From contig CAWEKD010000007.1 in the NCBI GenBank assembly GCA_963809545.1, positions 248,001-312,000 of the forward strand: 64,000 nt of DNA. The letters are read 5' to 3'. Positions 18,781-27,602 of this stretch are shown here, piece after piece (position 1 is the first letter of the stretch; every line of letters begins with the position of its first letter). The notes under the pieces are model-generated. The model was not told the origin of the DNA. It saw only the letters and a list, made by a program, of their open reading frames with translations, and ran no database searches. A program made the position numbers and the translations under genes. The DNA is from Natronosporangium sp035305625. GTDB taxonomy: Bacteria > Actinomycetota > Actinomycetes > Mycobacteriales > Micromonosporaceae.

Positions 18781-19409
18781 AGGGTGCCCTTGGTGCTCGG
18801 GACCGCGCCGGCGGCCCGGGGATCCGGTGCTACCGCCGTCCGCAGCGCCCGCGCCACCGCCTTGAACTGGGCTTCCACCACGTGGTGCGGGTCCGGGGTC
18901 GCACCCGGGCGGGCCGCCCGCAGCACCGACACGTGCAGGGTGAGCCGGGCGGCGTGCCCGAGGGACTCCCACACGTGCCGGGTCAGGCTGGTCGGGTAGG
19001 TGGCGCCGGTGCCGACGATGTACGGCGCCAGCGGCGGCTCGTCGTGCACCACGTACGGCCGGCCGGACAGGTCGACCGCGGCCTGGACCAGCACCTCGTC
19101 CATCGGCACGACCGCGTCGCCGTACCGGGTGATGCCGGTCTTGTCGCCCAGCGCCTCGGCCAGGGCCGCCCCCAACGCCAGGGTGGTGTCCTCCACCGTG
19201 TGGTGGGCGTCGATCTCCAGGTCGCCGTCGGTGCGGACCGTCAGGTCGAAGCCGCCGTGCCGCGCGAGCTGGTGCAGCATGTGGTCGAAGAAGCCGACCC
19301 CGGTGGAGATGTCCGCCTGACCGGTGCCGTCCAACGTCAGCGTGAGGCTGACCTTGGTCTCGTTGGTGGTCCGTGCAATGTGGGCAGTGCGTGCCTGGCC
19401 CGTATTCAT
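18777..19409 (-). CDS. hisB: Imidazoleglycerol-phosphate dehydratase HisB
   Basis: Dehydrates imidazole glycerol phosphate to imidazole acetol phosphate using bound Mn. The 210-residue protein is the monofunctional form (no histidinol-phosphatase domain). Metal-binding motifs are visible: GVGFFDHMLHQLARHG, DAHHTVEDTT and PHHVVEAQFKA. I choose ATG 19409 because it overlaps the hisC stop (ATGA) with AAGGAG upstream; an in-frame ATG at 19424 would cost the overlap. It lies between hisC and a 53-codon membrane-protein gene in the his operon. Confidence 0.96.
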   Translation of the reverse strand: MNTGQARTAHIARTTNETKVSLTLTLDGTGQADISTGVGFFDHMLHQLARHGGFDLTVRTDGDLEIDAHHTVEDTTLALGAALAEALGDKTGITRYGDAVVPMDEVLVQAAVDLSGRPYVVHDEPPLAPYIVGTGATYPTSLTRHVWESLGHAARLTLHVSVLRAARPGATPDPHHVVEAQFKAVARALRTAVAPDPRAAGAVPSTKGTL

Positions 19410-20515
19410 GCGTGCTCCTTCCACACCTGGTCCAACGCGGCCAGGAAGGTATCGGTCTCCGCTGGGGTGCCGGCGGTCACCCGCAACCAGCCGGGCAGAC
19501 CCACGTCCCGGACCAGCACCCCGCGGTCCGCGAGCGCCCGCCAGACCGCCTGCTGGTCACCCAAGCCTCCGAACAGGACGAAGTTGGCGTCGCTGTCGGC
19601 TACCACAAACCCGCGCTGCCGCAGCTCACTCACCAACCGGTCCCGCTGCCGCCGGATGGCCGCGACCGTGGCCAGCAGGGTGTCCGCGTGCGCCAGCGCC
19701 GCGGTGGCCGCGGCCTGGGTGAGCGCGGACAGGTGGTACGGCAGCCGCACCAGCTGCACCGCCTCCACCACCGCGGGGTCGGCGGCCAGGTACCCCAGTC
19801 GCCCCCCGGCGAACCCGAACGCCTTACTCATGGTGCGGGTCACCACCAGCTGCGGGTGGTCGGGCAGCAGCGTCAGGGCGCTGACCGTGCCGGGGCGGGC
19901 GAATTCGGCGTACGCCTCGTCCACGATCACCAGTCCGGGCGCCTCCGCCAGCACCGCCTCGGTGACCGCCGGGTCCAGGGCGGTACCGGTGGGGTTGTTC
20001 GGGGAGCAGAGGAACACCAGGTCCGGCTGGTGCTGCCGCACCTGCGCCACCGCCTCGTCCACGGTCAGGTCGAAGTCGCTGCCGCGCCGCCCCGCCACCC
20101 AGCCGGTGCCGGTGCCGGCGGCCAACAGCGGGTGCATCGAATACCCGGGGGTGAACCCGAGCGCGGTCCGACCGGGGCCGCCGAACGCCTGCAGCAGCTG
20201 CTGCTGCACCTCGTTGGAGCCGTTCGCGGCCCACACCGCGTCGACGGTCAGCCCGTGCCCGAGGTAGTCGGCCAGCGCCCGCCGCAGGGCGCGGGCGTCC
20301 CGGTCCGGGTAGCGGTTGAGCCCGGCCAGCTCCGCGGTGACGGCCTCCGCGATCGCGGCGGTGACCTCCGGCGGCAGCGGGTAGGCGTTTTCGTTGGTGT
20401 TCAGCCGCACCGGTACGTCCCGCTGCGGCGCCCCGTACGGGCGCCGGTCCCGCAGCTCCGGCCGCAGCAGGGCCTGGATCCGCGCGGCGCGGTCGGTGGT
20501 GGTCGGACTGGTCAC
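19406..20515 (-). CDS. hisC: Histidinol-phosphate aminotransferase HisC
   Basis: PLP enzyme transferring the amino group from glutamate to imidazole acetol phosphate. The 369-residue fold-type I protein begins at GTG 20515, which overlaps the hisD stop (GTGA); the longer open frame upstream is a shadow of hisD. Landmarks: LNTNENAYPLPPEV at the N-terminus, the SNE/GSNEVQQQ phosphate site, CSPNNPTGT, VIVDEAYAEF, and the PLP lysine in TRTMSKAFGFAGGRLGY. Length matches the family. Confidence 0.95.
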   Translation of the reverse strand: MTSPTTTDRAARIQALLRPELRDRRPYGAPQRDVPVRLNTNENAYPLPPEVTAAIAEAVTAELAGLNRYPDRDARALRRALADYLGHGLTVDAVWAANGSNEVQQQLLQAFGGPGRTALGFTPGYSMHPLLAAGTGTGWVAGRRGSDFDLTVDEAVAQVRQHQPDLVFLCSPNNPTGTALDPAVTEAVLAEAPGLVIVDEAYAEFARPGTVSALTLLPDHPQLVVTRTMSKAFGFAGGRLGYLAADPAVVEAVQLVRLPYHLSALTQAAATAALAHADTLLATVAAIRRQRDRLVSELRQRGFVVADSDANFVLFGGLGDQQAVWRALADRGVLVRDVGLPGWLRVTAGTPAETDTFLAALDQVWKEHA

Positions 20516-21825
20516 GGCTCCACCCTCACCCGTACCGCCTGCCCGTGGGCCGGCAGGTCCTCTGCTTCGGCGAACCGGATCACGTGGCTCGCCACCTCCC
20601 GCAGCGCGGCCGCGTCGTACTCGACCACCTGCACCGACCGCAGGAAGGTGGTCACCGCGAGCCCGGAGCTGTAGCGGGCGCAGCCGCCGGTGGGCAGGAC
20701 GTGGTTGGAGCCCGCGCAGTAGTCCCCGAGCGACACCGGGGCGTGCGGGCCGACGAAGATCGCACCGGCGTGCCGGATCCGGTCCGCCACCGCGGCCGCG
20801 TCCCGGGTCTGGATCTCCAGGTGTTCGGCGGCGTACGCGTCGGCGACTCGGATCCCGGCGGCCAGGTCGTCGACCAGCACCACGCCGGACTGCGGCCCGG
20901 TCAAGGCCGCGGTGATCCGCTGCTGGTGCTTGGTCTGGGCCACCTGCTGGGCGAGTTCCTGCTCGACCGCGGCCAGCAGCGGCTCCGACCAGGTGATCAG
21001 GACGCTCGCCGACAGCTCCCCGTGCTCGGCCTGGCTGATCAGGTCGGCGGCCACGTGCCGGGGGTCGGCGGTGTCGTCGGCGAGGATCGCCACCTCGCTC
21101 GGGCCGGCCTCGGTGTCCACCCCGACCACTCCCTGCACCAGCCGCTTGGCGGCGGTGGTGTAGACGTTGCCGGGGCCGGTGACGAGGTCCACCGGTTCGC
21201 ACTCACCGGGGGCGCCGTAGGCGAACATGGCCACCGCCTGGGCCCCGCCGACCGCATAGACCTCCTCCACCCCCAGCAGCGCGCAGGCGGCCAGGATGGT
21301 CGGGTCGGGCAGTCCGGTGGCCCGCTGCGGTGGGCTCGCCAGGGCGATCTGTGCCACCCCCGCGACCTGCGCCGGCACCACGTTCATGATCACGCTGGAG
21401 GGAAGCGGGTTGGATCCGCCCGGCACGTACAGCCCTACCCGCGTCACGGGGCGCCACGTCTGGGTGACGGTGGCTCCGGGGGCCACCTGGGTGGTGGTCG
21501 GGGTCGGCCGCTGCGCGGCGTGGGCCAGCCGGGCGCGGCCGATCGACTCGGTCATCGCCGCCCGGATCTCTGGCGCCAGCCCCGTCAGCGCGTCGACGAG
21601 GGCGGAGGCCGGCACCCGCAAGCTTGTCAGGTGTACCCCGTCCAGCCGCGCGGTGGCTTCCCGCACCGCGTCGGCGCCGCGGTGACGTACCGCGTCCACG
21701 ATCGGCTGTACCGCCGCTACCGCCTGAGACACATCCAGCGCAGCCCGGGGCAGCAGCTCCCGCAGGCGCCGGTCGGTCACCTCCGGACCGGCGCCACCCC
21801 CGCGCAGGTCAATCCGGTTCAGCAC
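20512..21825 (-). CDS. hisD: Histidinol dehydrogenase HisD
   Basis: Zinc- and NAD-dependent four-electron oxidation of histidinol to histidine. The 437-residue protein has the expected YVPGGSNPLPSSVIMNVVPA, GPGNVYTTAAKRLVQG, SEVAILADDTADP, the AEHGELSAS segment with the catalytic and zinc-site residues, YAAEHLEIQT and a late GSNHVLPTGG. It is the first gene of this his operon. The promoter should lie within 21826-21883 or further upstream. Confidence 0.96.
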   Translation of the reverse strand: MLNRIDLRGGGAGPEVTDRRLRELLPRAALDVSQAVAAVQPIVDAVRHRGADAVREATARLDGVHLTSLRVPASALVDALTGLAPEIRAAMTESIGRARLAHAAQRPTPTTTQVAPGATVTQTWRPVTRVGLYVPGGSNPLPSSVIMNVVPAQVAGVAQIALASPPQRATGLPDPTILAACALLGVEEVYAVGGAQAVAMFAYGAPGECEPVDLVTGPGNVYTTAAKRLVQGVVGVDTEAGPSEVAILADDTADPRHVAADLISQAEHGELSASVLITWSEPLLAAVEQELAQQVAQTKHQQRITAALTGPQSGVVLVDDLAAGIRVADAYAAEHLEIQTRDAAAVADRIRHAGAIFVGPHAPVSLGDYCAGSNHVLPTGGCARYSSGLAVTTFLRSVQVVEYDAAALREVASHVIRFAEAEDLPAHGQAVRVRVEP

Positions 21826-21883
21826 CCGTCAAGTCTAGGGCTTCCCGCCCAGTGGACTCAGCCCCCCACCAGGTGGGCCGATC

Positions 21884-22507
21884 TCACGCCCGCAAGTCCG
21901 GATCCCGGGACCAGGCCGCCACCAGGGTGTAGGTGATGGCGGCCGCCAGCGCCGGCACCAACACCACCCCGGTGGCGCGGGGTGGCCACCCGCTCAGCTG
22001 CGCCCACCGCAGGTCGGGTGGGCGGGACAACTGGGTGCCGGTCTCGGCGGCGGCCAACAACTCCTGGTAGCTCGCCAGCCCTACCTGGCGCCCCACCCAC
22101 CAGGCCACCACTCCGCACCCGATCGCCCCCAGGCTGAGCAGCACCAGTCCCGGCAGCCCTCGGTAGGGGCGGGCGATCAGCCACATCACCACCGCCGCCA
22201 CCACTCCCACCGGGAGGCCGAGCAGGAGGAACCAGCCGTCCGCCGCCATCAACTGCTCCGGCTGCGGCTCGGCGTAGAACACGTCCCCATGGGCCACCAG
22301 CACCGGTACGTCCGGGGCCAGCGTGGTCCACAGCAGTCCAAACGGGATCCCTAGTCCGACCACCGCGAGCACCGCCAACACCGCCCGCCCGGGACTGCGC
22401 CGCGGCGGAGGAGAGGTCGGTTCCGGGGCACCGAGTGGGGGCTCCTCCGGCCCCGGCCGGCCCGCGGCGGCATCGGGTTGCTGGGGTGGATCCGGCGGCA
22501 GGGTCAC
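21884..22507 (-). CDS. Membrane protein, possibly DUF2567-like
   Basis: 207 residues: a Pro-rich cytoplasmic N-terminus (about 1-40), then four hydrophobic segments (VLAVLAVVGLGIPFGLLW; WFLLLGLPVGVVAAVVMWLI; GLVLLSLGAIGCGVVAWWVG; a final one near VVLVPALAAAITYTLVAAW). Between the first two is an acidic loop FYAEPQPEQLMAADG. The arrangement resembles the actinobacterial DUF2567 membrane family, but I cannot confirm membership. It sits just upstream of hisD in the same direction; no function known. Confidence 0.75.
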   Translation of the reverse strand: MTLPPDPPQQPDAAAGRPGPEEPPLGAPEPTSPPPRRSPGRAVLAVLAVVGLGIPFGLLWTTLAPDVPVLVAHGDVFYAEPQPEQLMAADGWFLLLGLPVGVVAAVVMWLIARPYRGLPGLVLLSLGAIGCGVVAWWVGRQVGLASYQELLAAAETGTQLSRPPDLRWAQLSGWPPRATGVVLVPALAAAITYTLVAAWSRDPDLRA

Positions 22508-22545
22508 CGGCTGATCCTATCGCCACCCCGCCCAGGTGGGGCCGC

Positions 22546-23976
22546 TCATCGGGTGAGGGGTTCCAACATGGTGGCGGTGGCCTGCAGCCAGGCTTGCCGG
22601 GTCTCCGGCCGCAGCGCGGCCGGGTCGATGGTGGACCCGCTCTCCAGCGCCGGGTCGTACGGCACCACCACCACCGCCCGGGTGCGCTTGGAGAAGTGGG
22701 CCTTCACATCCTCCAGCAACGGCTGATGGCCCGGGGAAGCGCACGACAGGAGCGTGACCGCGTTGCTGGCCACCTCCCCCAACCCGAGGTCGTGGAGCAA
22801 GTCCAGCATCCAGTCCGCGGTGAAGGCCGCGTCCTCCCGCGGGACGGTGGTGACCACCAGCTGGTCGGCGGACTGCAACACGGTCCGCCAGTTGGGGCTC
22901 TCCACGTTGTTGCCGGTGTCCACACAGATCACGTCGTGGGTGCGGCGCAGCAGCTCCAGCACCCGACGCACCGTGTGTTGATCCAGCCGCTGGGCGAACT
23001 GCGGGTTCTCCTCCCCCGCCAACACGTCGTAGGTCCCGTCGGAGGCGTGGCGGAGATAGTCGTCCACCCGGTCGATCAACTCCAGCCCGCTGCACGCTTC
23101 CACCTCGGCCAGGTCCGTGATCAGGTGCCGGATGGTCCGGGCGTGTCGGGCACTGCCGGCCCGCAGCCCGAGCGTGCCGCGCAGTTCGTTGTCGTCCCAC
23201 GCCAGCACCCCCCGGCCGCGGACGCTGCCGATGGTGGCCGCGGCCAGCGCGGTGGCGGTGGTCTTGTGCACCCCTCCCTTGGGGTTGGCGAACGCCAGTA
23301 CCCCGGGGCGGGGCAGCTGCCGCCGCAGGATCGACAACGCCCACTCGGTGGACTCGTCCGGCGCGCTGACCTGACGCCACTCGATCCGCTGCGGATAGTT
23401 GCCGCCGGAGACCGGGTGGGTGGAGGTCGGCGCGACCGGGTACGGAGAGGTGGGATAGGGCGAGACCGGTGCCACCGGCGCGGTGGCGTAGCCGGCCTGG
23501 GCCTGCGGATATCCAGAGTCCGATGGATACCCCGCATCAGCCGGCGGGGCAGGGCGGCGGTCCGCGGTCGCCGGCCGGTTCCGCCAACCATCCATCCAGG
23601 GCGAACGGCGCCGGCCGGGGTGGTCGCCGGGAGGAGGCGTGTAGTGTCCCTCGTCCTGCCACCCGCTGGATCCATCGTTCCATCCGGATCCGTCGGCCCA
23701 GCCAGCGGAACCGTCGTGCCAGCCCGCCTGACTCTCGTCCCACCCGGCACCAGCCGCCGGGGCGGGGCGGCTGGCCGGAGGCGTTGACCGCGGTGACGGC
23801 GGCGGCGCAGACGGTGGCTGCCCCGCCTGGCCGTCCCGGCCCCCGGACCGGCGTCCGCGTGCCCGGGTCACCTGCGGCTGCTCACCGCTTCGCCCGAGCA
23901 GGGCACGGTCGAGCAGGGCCCGCCAGCGCGGCGCCGACTCGGCCGGTTCACCCCACTCCGTGCGCTCCACGCTCAC
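22546..23976 (-). CDS. MinD/ParA-like ATPase with proline-rich N-terminus
   Basis: 476 residues. The first about 200 are low complexity, rich in Pro, Gly, Trp, Ser and Asp with repeated GW and GYP units. The rest is a SIMIBI-class ATPase: a ParA-type deviant Walker A, FANPKGGVHKTTATALA, Walker-B-like VICVDTGNN, and VVTTVPREDAA. In KGGVHKTT a His stands where Gly is usual. The N-terminal extension recalls actinobacterial secretion- or septum-associated MinD-like proteins. No ParB gene is adjacent, so a chromosome-partition role is not supported. GTG at 23976 or the next in-frame GTG at 23970 could start it. Confidence 0.85.
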   Translation of the reverse strand: MSVERTEWGEPAESAPRWRALLDRALLGRSGEQPQVTRARGRRSGGRDGQAGQPPSAPPPSPRSTPPASRPAPAAGAGWDESQAGWHDGSAGWADGSGWNDGSSGWQDEGHYTPPPGDHPGRRRSPWMDGWRNRPATADRRPAPPADAGYPSDSGYPQAQAGYATAPVAPVSPYPTSPYPVAPTSTHPVSGGNYPQRIEWRQVSAPDESTEWALSILRRQLPRPGVLAFANPKGGVHKTTATALAAATIGSVRGRGVLAWDDNELRGTLGLRAGSARHARTIRHLITDLAEVEACSGLELIDRVDDYLRHASDGTYDVLAGEENPQFAQRLDQHTVRRVLELLRRTHDVICVDTGNNVESPNWRTVLQSADQLVVTTVPREDAAFTADWMLDLLHDLGLGEVASNAVTLLSCASPGHQPLLEDVKAHFSKRTRAVVVVPYDPALESGSTIDPAALRPETRQAWLQATATMLEPLTR

Positions 23977-24157
23977 CCCCAGCGCTGTCGAGACTGCTCC
24001 GCAATCCGATGTCCGTCACCCGCTCCCTCGCCGTCACCACCGCCCGATCTTCGATGGGGCTATAGAACGAGGAACGAGTCACGCGTCCACCAGGTACGTG
24101 TACGGAGAGTGTTGGGCGGTCCGTCCCTGACAGGCTAGCCGGTCTGGTCGATTGGTC

Positions 24158-25108
24158 CTAGTGCCCTGCCCGGAGGATCTCCAGCGCCCGGGCCAGATCG
24201 GCGGGATAGTCACTCACGAACTCCACCCACTCGCCGGTGCCCGGGTGGTGGAATCCGAGCGCCCGGGCGTGCAGCCACTGTCGGGTCAGCCCCAGGCGGG
24301 CGGCCAGCGTCGGGTCCGCACCGTAGGTCAGGTCCCCGACACAGGGGTGGCGCATCGCCGCCATGTGGACCCGGATCTGGTGGGTGCGTCCGGTCTCCAG
24401 CCGGATGTCCACCAGACTGCTGGCGGGGAACGCCTCCAGGGTGTCGTAGTGGGTGACGCTGGGGCGCCCTCCCGACACCACCGCCCACTTGGCGGGGTGG
24501 TGGGGATGCCGATCGATCGGGGCGTCGATGGTTCCCCGCAGCGGGTCAAGCTGGCCCTGCACCACCGCGTGGTAACGCTTCTCCACCTCGCGGGCTTTGA
24601 ACGCCCGCTTCAACACGCGGTAGGCCCGCTCGCTCTTGGCCACCACCATCACCCCGGTGGTGCCGACATCCAGCCGGTGGACCACGCCCTGCCGCTCGGC
24701 GGCCCCGCTGGTGGCGATGGTGTATCCCGCGGCGGCCAGTCCCCCCACCACCGTCGGCCCCGTCCAGCCGGGACTGGGGTGGGCGGCCACCCCGACCGGT
24801 TTGTCCACCACCACGATGTCCGCGTCGTCGTAGATCACCCGCAGTCCCGCCACCGGTTCCGGCGGTGGCGCCGCGGGGACCGGCGGCGGAGGCAGCGTCA
24901 CCTCCAGCCAGGCGCCCGCGCGCACCCGCTCGGACTTCGGACGCGCCGCCCCGTCCAGCTGTACGTCGCCGGCCTCCACCAGGGCCGCGGCCGCCGCCCG
25001 GGACAACCCGAACAGGCGGGACACCGCCAGGTCCAGCCGGGTGCCGTCCAATCCGTCCGGCACCGGCAGCGCCCGGTGGGTGCCGGTCGTGGGATTACTC
25101 GTCGCCAC
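24158..25108 (-). CDS. rluD: RluA/RluD family ribosomal pseudouridine synthase
   Basis: Converts uridines in 23S rRNA to pseudouridine. The 316-residue protein has an N-terminal S4 RNA-binding domain (RLDLAVSRLFGLSRAAAAAL) and a catalytic domain with HRLDVGTTGVMVVAK, containing the catalytic Asp, plus LETGRTHQIRVHMA, both diagnostic of the RluA family. I prefer GTG 25108 because GAGAGG lies 5 bases upstream; GTG 25114 is also in frame. It begins immediately after lspA on the same strand, a conserved lspA-rluD pair. The exact rRNA position modified is inferred, not visible. Confidence 0.93.
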   Translation of the reverse strand: MATSNPTTGTHRALPVPDGLDGTRLDLAVSRLFGLSRAAAAALVEAGDVQLDGAARPKSERVRAGAWLEVTLPPPPVPAAPPPEPVAGLRVIYDDADIVVVDKPVGVAAHPSPGWTGPTVVGGLAAAGYTIATSGAAERQGVVHRLDVGTTGVMVVAKSERAYRVLKRAFKAREVEKRYHAVVQGQLDPLRGTIDAPIDRHPHHPAKWAVVSGGRPSVTHYDTLEAFPASSLVDIRLETGRTHQIRVHMAAMRHPCVGDLTYGADPTLAARLGLTRQWLHARALGFHHPGTGEWVEFVSDYPADLARALEILRAGH

Positions 25109-25117
25109 AACCACCTC

Positions 25118-25696
25118 TCAGGCGTCCTGTTCCCGGGGCTCCGCCGGGGCGGACACCACCCGGGTGCCATCCCGCTGCCGTCCGGTCAACTCCAGCCACA
25201 CCACCAGCGCCACCCCCAGCACCAGACAGGAGTCGGCCACATTGAAGATCGGCCAGACGCTGCCGTCCGGGACGAACACGCTGATCATGTCGACCACCTC
25301 GCCCCGGAACGGGCCGGGTGGGCGGAACAACCGGTCCACCAGGTTGCCGGCGGCACCACCGGCGATCAAGCCCAAGCCGACCGCCCACAGCCCGGACCGC
25401 AACCGGATGGACAGCCACCCGATCCACCCCAGGACCGCGAAGGCGATCAGGGGGAACACCCAGGTGTGGTTACTACCAAGACTGAAAGCGGCGCCACTGT
25501 TGGTGGCGTGGACGAGATACACCAGCCCACCCAGCAACCGCACGGGCTCCGCCCCGGCCAGGTGGGTGACGGTGAGCTGTTTGGTGACCTGATCCAGCAG
25601 GATCAGCCCGGCGGCCAGTCCAATCAGCGCCCCACGGGCGCCCCACCGGCCCCGGTCTGTTCCCGTGTTCAGCGCCGCTCCTCCAGTTGTTTGCAC
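25118..25696 (-). CDS. lspA: Lipoprotein signal peptidase II
   Basis: Cleaves signal peptides from prolipoproteins in the membrane. Four transmembrane segments and the family motifs are present: LLDQVTKQ, NSGAAFSLG, the catalytic Asp in GNLVDRLF and the second in FNVADSCL. The start is uncertain. GTG 25696 (192 aa) lies inside the dksA-like gene with no clear ribosome site. A CTG at 25672, overlapping the previous stop as CTGA with GGAGG 8 bases upstream, would give 184 residues and fits the coupling seen elsewhere. C-terminal tail is hydrophilic. Followed by the rluD-type gene. Confidence 0.93.
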   Translation of the reverse strand: MQTTGGAALNTGTDRGRWGARGALIGLAAGLILLDQVTKQLTVTHLAGAEPVRLLGGLVYLVHATNSGAAFSLGSNHTWVFPLIAFAVLGWIGWLSIRLRSGLWAVGLGLIAGGAAGNLVDRLFRPPGPFRGEVVDMISVFVPDGSVWPIFNVADSCLVLGVALVVWLELTGRQRDGTRVVSAPAEPREQDA

Positions 25697-26253
25697 GACA
25701 CGCACAGGGTAGCGGACGGGAATGCCGCCAACCGCTCCACCGGGATCTGGTTCCCACAGCGCTCGCACCAGCCGTAGTTGCCCTCCTCGAGCCGCTCCAG
25801 CGCCCGCTCCACCTGCGTGGTGCGCTCGAGGATGCTCTGGGCCAGCGAGATCTCCTGCTCCCGCTCGAACGTCTTGTTGCCGGTGTCGGCCTGGTCATCG
25901 CCGGCGCTGTCGTTGAACCGATCCCGCTGCAGCTCAGTGATCTCCGCCATGTGGAGCTGGTATTCCTGCCGGAGCTCCTCCAACCGGGCGGCCAACGCCG
26001 CCCGAATCCGCTCCGTCTCCGCCGCGGACCGATCCCCCTTGGCAGTGGTCGCCCGGCCGCCTCGGGACTTGGCCGCGCCGGACCGGCCGGCGGCCTCCCG
26101 CTTGGCGGCCGATCGGCCGCCCCCGGACTTCCCTCGGGTCGGCTTGTCCGTAGGGCTGACCGTCGCAGACCCGGTCATCCCCGTTGCCTCGCCGGTGGTT
26201 TCGTCGGTCGCCGCCACCGCGGCCCGGTCCTGCTCCTTGGTCCGCTCAGCCAT
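25669..26253 (-). CDS. DksA/TraR family zinc-finger protein
   Basis: 194 residues from ATG 26253 (MAERTKEQ; a G-rich stretch lies just upstream). The N-terminal about 85 residues are Lys/Arg/Ala/Gly/Ser/Thr-rich and probably disordered, possibly nucleic-acid binding. A long coiled-coil-like helix follows (ERIRAALAARLEELRQEYQL and onwards), then the C-terminal four-cysteine zinc finger CERCGN plus CVSCKQ. The acidic tip residues of the coiled coil are in the DSAGDDQAD region. The family binds RNA polymerase through the secondary channel; a regulatory role here is inference. The stop overlaps the presumed lspA start region. Confidence 0.9.
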   Translation of the reverse strand: MAERTKEQDRAAVAATDETTGEATGMTGSATVSPTDKPTRGKSGGGRSAAKREAAGRSGAAKSRGGRATTAKGDRSAAETERIRAALAARLEELRQEYQLHMAEITELQRDRFNDSAGDDQADTGNKTFEREQEISLAQSILERTTQVERALERLEEGNYGWCERCGNQIPVERLAAFPSATLCVSCKQLEERR

Positions 26254-26514
26254 CACGTCCCCCAGATATGCAATGGCGCGCAGCGGGCCGCTGCGCACTC
26301 CATAGGGTGGCAAGGATACGGAACGTATTGGCGGCCGACAACCGCGCCACACCTTTTTCACGATCAATCCGGGATGAGCGTGATAACGGTGGTTATGACG
26401 TCTAACGATGGCTATGATGGTTCGTCACGTTCCGTGCGGTCCGCGGACAAATCCGCTGTTGGCGCACTGATCCGCTGGCCACCATTCCGCAGCCTCGCGC
26501 ACCGCGCGGCGAGC

Positions 26515-26835
26515 TCACGTCTGATCCCCGCGGAGCGCCGCCAGCCGCGCCGTGAGCTGGTCCGGTTCCGCGGTGTCGACGGTGAACAGTTTGTCCCGGC
26601 TGGTGGTGCCGGTCCGCAACGAGACCGCCGCCGGTCGTACCCCCAACGCCTCCGCCAACGCCCGCCGGGCGGCCTCGGTGGCGCGCCCGGAGACCGCCGG
26701 AGGCGTCACCGCGATGATCAGCGCGGGGCCGAATGGCCCGTCGTAGCTACCACCGACCCGCTGGCGGGAAGCGCCGGGTTTGACCCGGACCGCAACCGTG
26801 ACCTCCCCGGTGACCTGACCGCCCACGCTCGCCAT
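26515..26835 (-). CDS. YggU/DUF167 family protein
   Basis: 106-residue soluble protein with the family pattern: VAVRVKPGASRQRVGG at the N-terminus, LIIAVTPPAVSGRATEAARRALAEALGV in the middle and SLRTGTTSRDKLFTVD near the end. The family is widely conserved, with unknown biochemical function. It is flanked upstream by the Ada-like membrane protein and downstream by a 260-base gap to the DksA-like gene. That gap (26254-26514) shows no gene. Confidence 0.88.
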   Translation of the reverse strand: MASVGGQVTGEVTVAVRVKPGASRQRVGGSYDGPFGPALIIAVTPPAVSGRATEAARRALAEALGVRPAAVSLRTGTTSRDKLFTVDTAEPDQLTARLAALRGDQT

Positions 26836-26882
26836 TCTGCCCGACCGTCGCGCACCATCCGCCCCTGCCCGGGGCGGAGGCG

Positions 26883-27482
26883 TCAGACTCGGCCCGCGTC
26901 GGCCAACAGGGCGCTGTCCGGCTCACACAGGCCGCAGGGGGTGAACCCGAGCTCCACCGCCTCGGCCACCGGCAGCGGCTCGCTCTCCCGCCCCAACAGG
27001 TGCACACAGCCGCTGAGGTGGTAGCGGGGGCGGCCGTCCACGACCAGCACCTCGGTCATCATCCGGCTCACGCGGGCGGCGTCGGCAGGGGAAACCTGCT
27101 GCATGGGAGGCTCGTCCGCGGGCTCCGCCGCCTCCTCCTCCAGTGGCGCCGCTTCCTGCGCCGCGCTGCCCTGGGTGGGGATGGTGACGGTGGGGGCACC
27201 TCCGCCGGCCTCGACCGGCTCCGCCCCGTCCTCCCGCGCCGCTTCCGCTCGGGAAGCCTGCCCGACCAGGGCCGGTTCCGCTTCCCGCTCCTCATCCGCC
27301 AGCTCGTCAACCGGCTCGGTGTCCTCGACGTACGACGACCGCCGGGTGCCTACCACCAGCACCACCGCCGCCAACAGACTGGCCGCGATGGAACCGCTCA
27401 GCATCGCGCTGGACGACTGCCACAGACCCAGCACCAGCAGCCCGGTGGCGCCGGCGATGAGCAGGAGACTTGCCACGATCAC
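26883..27482 (-). CDS. Membrane protein with C-terminal Ada-like zinc-binding motif
   Basis: 199 residues from GTG 27482. Two transmembrane helices occupy about 1-45 (VASLLLIAGATGLLVLGLW and IAASLLAAVVLVVG). A highly acidic Glu/Ala-rich linker follows (about 50-130). The last about 60 residues carry YHLSGCVHL and GFTPCGLCEP, a Cys-x(n)-Cys-x-x-Cys pattern with the leading His that resembles the small Ada-type metal-binding fold. Role unknown. Same strand as divIVA, 120 bases downstream of its stop. Confidence 0.75.
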   Translation of the reverse strand: MIVASLLLIAGATGLLVLGLWQSSSAMLSGSIAASLLAAVVLVVGTRRSSYVEDTEPVDELADEEREAEPALVGQASRAEAAREDGAEPVEAGGGAPTVTIPTQGSAAQEAAPLEEEAAEPADEPPMQQVSPADAARVSRMMTEVLVVDGRPRYHLSGCVHLLGRESEPLPVAEAVELGFTPCGLCEPDSALLADAGRV

Positions 27483-27602
27483 AAACGATCACTCCCAGTG
27501 CCTGGGGTGGCTCAGCGCCGCTGCGGTACGAGGAGGGGCGCAGCGTAGCTGCGGGACGGTCCCCGTGATCAACCCGGTCGGCCGATCACGGACTGCTCGT
27601 TG

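Noticed and set aside
19406..21202. 598-residue HisC with N-terminal extension
   Set aside because: The extension is a shadow of hisD; GTG 20515 overlapping the hisD stop is normal.
22546..23976. Chromosome-partition ParA
   Set aside because: No parB or parS nearby, and the long Pro-rich N-terminus and His in the Walker A variant fit other MinD-like proteins.
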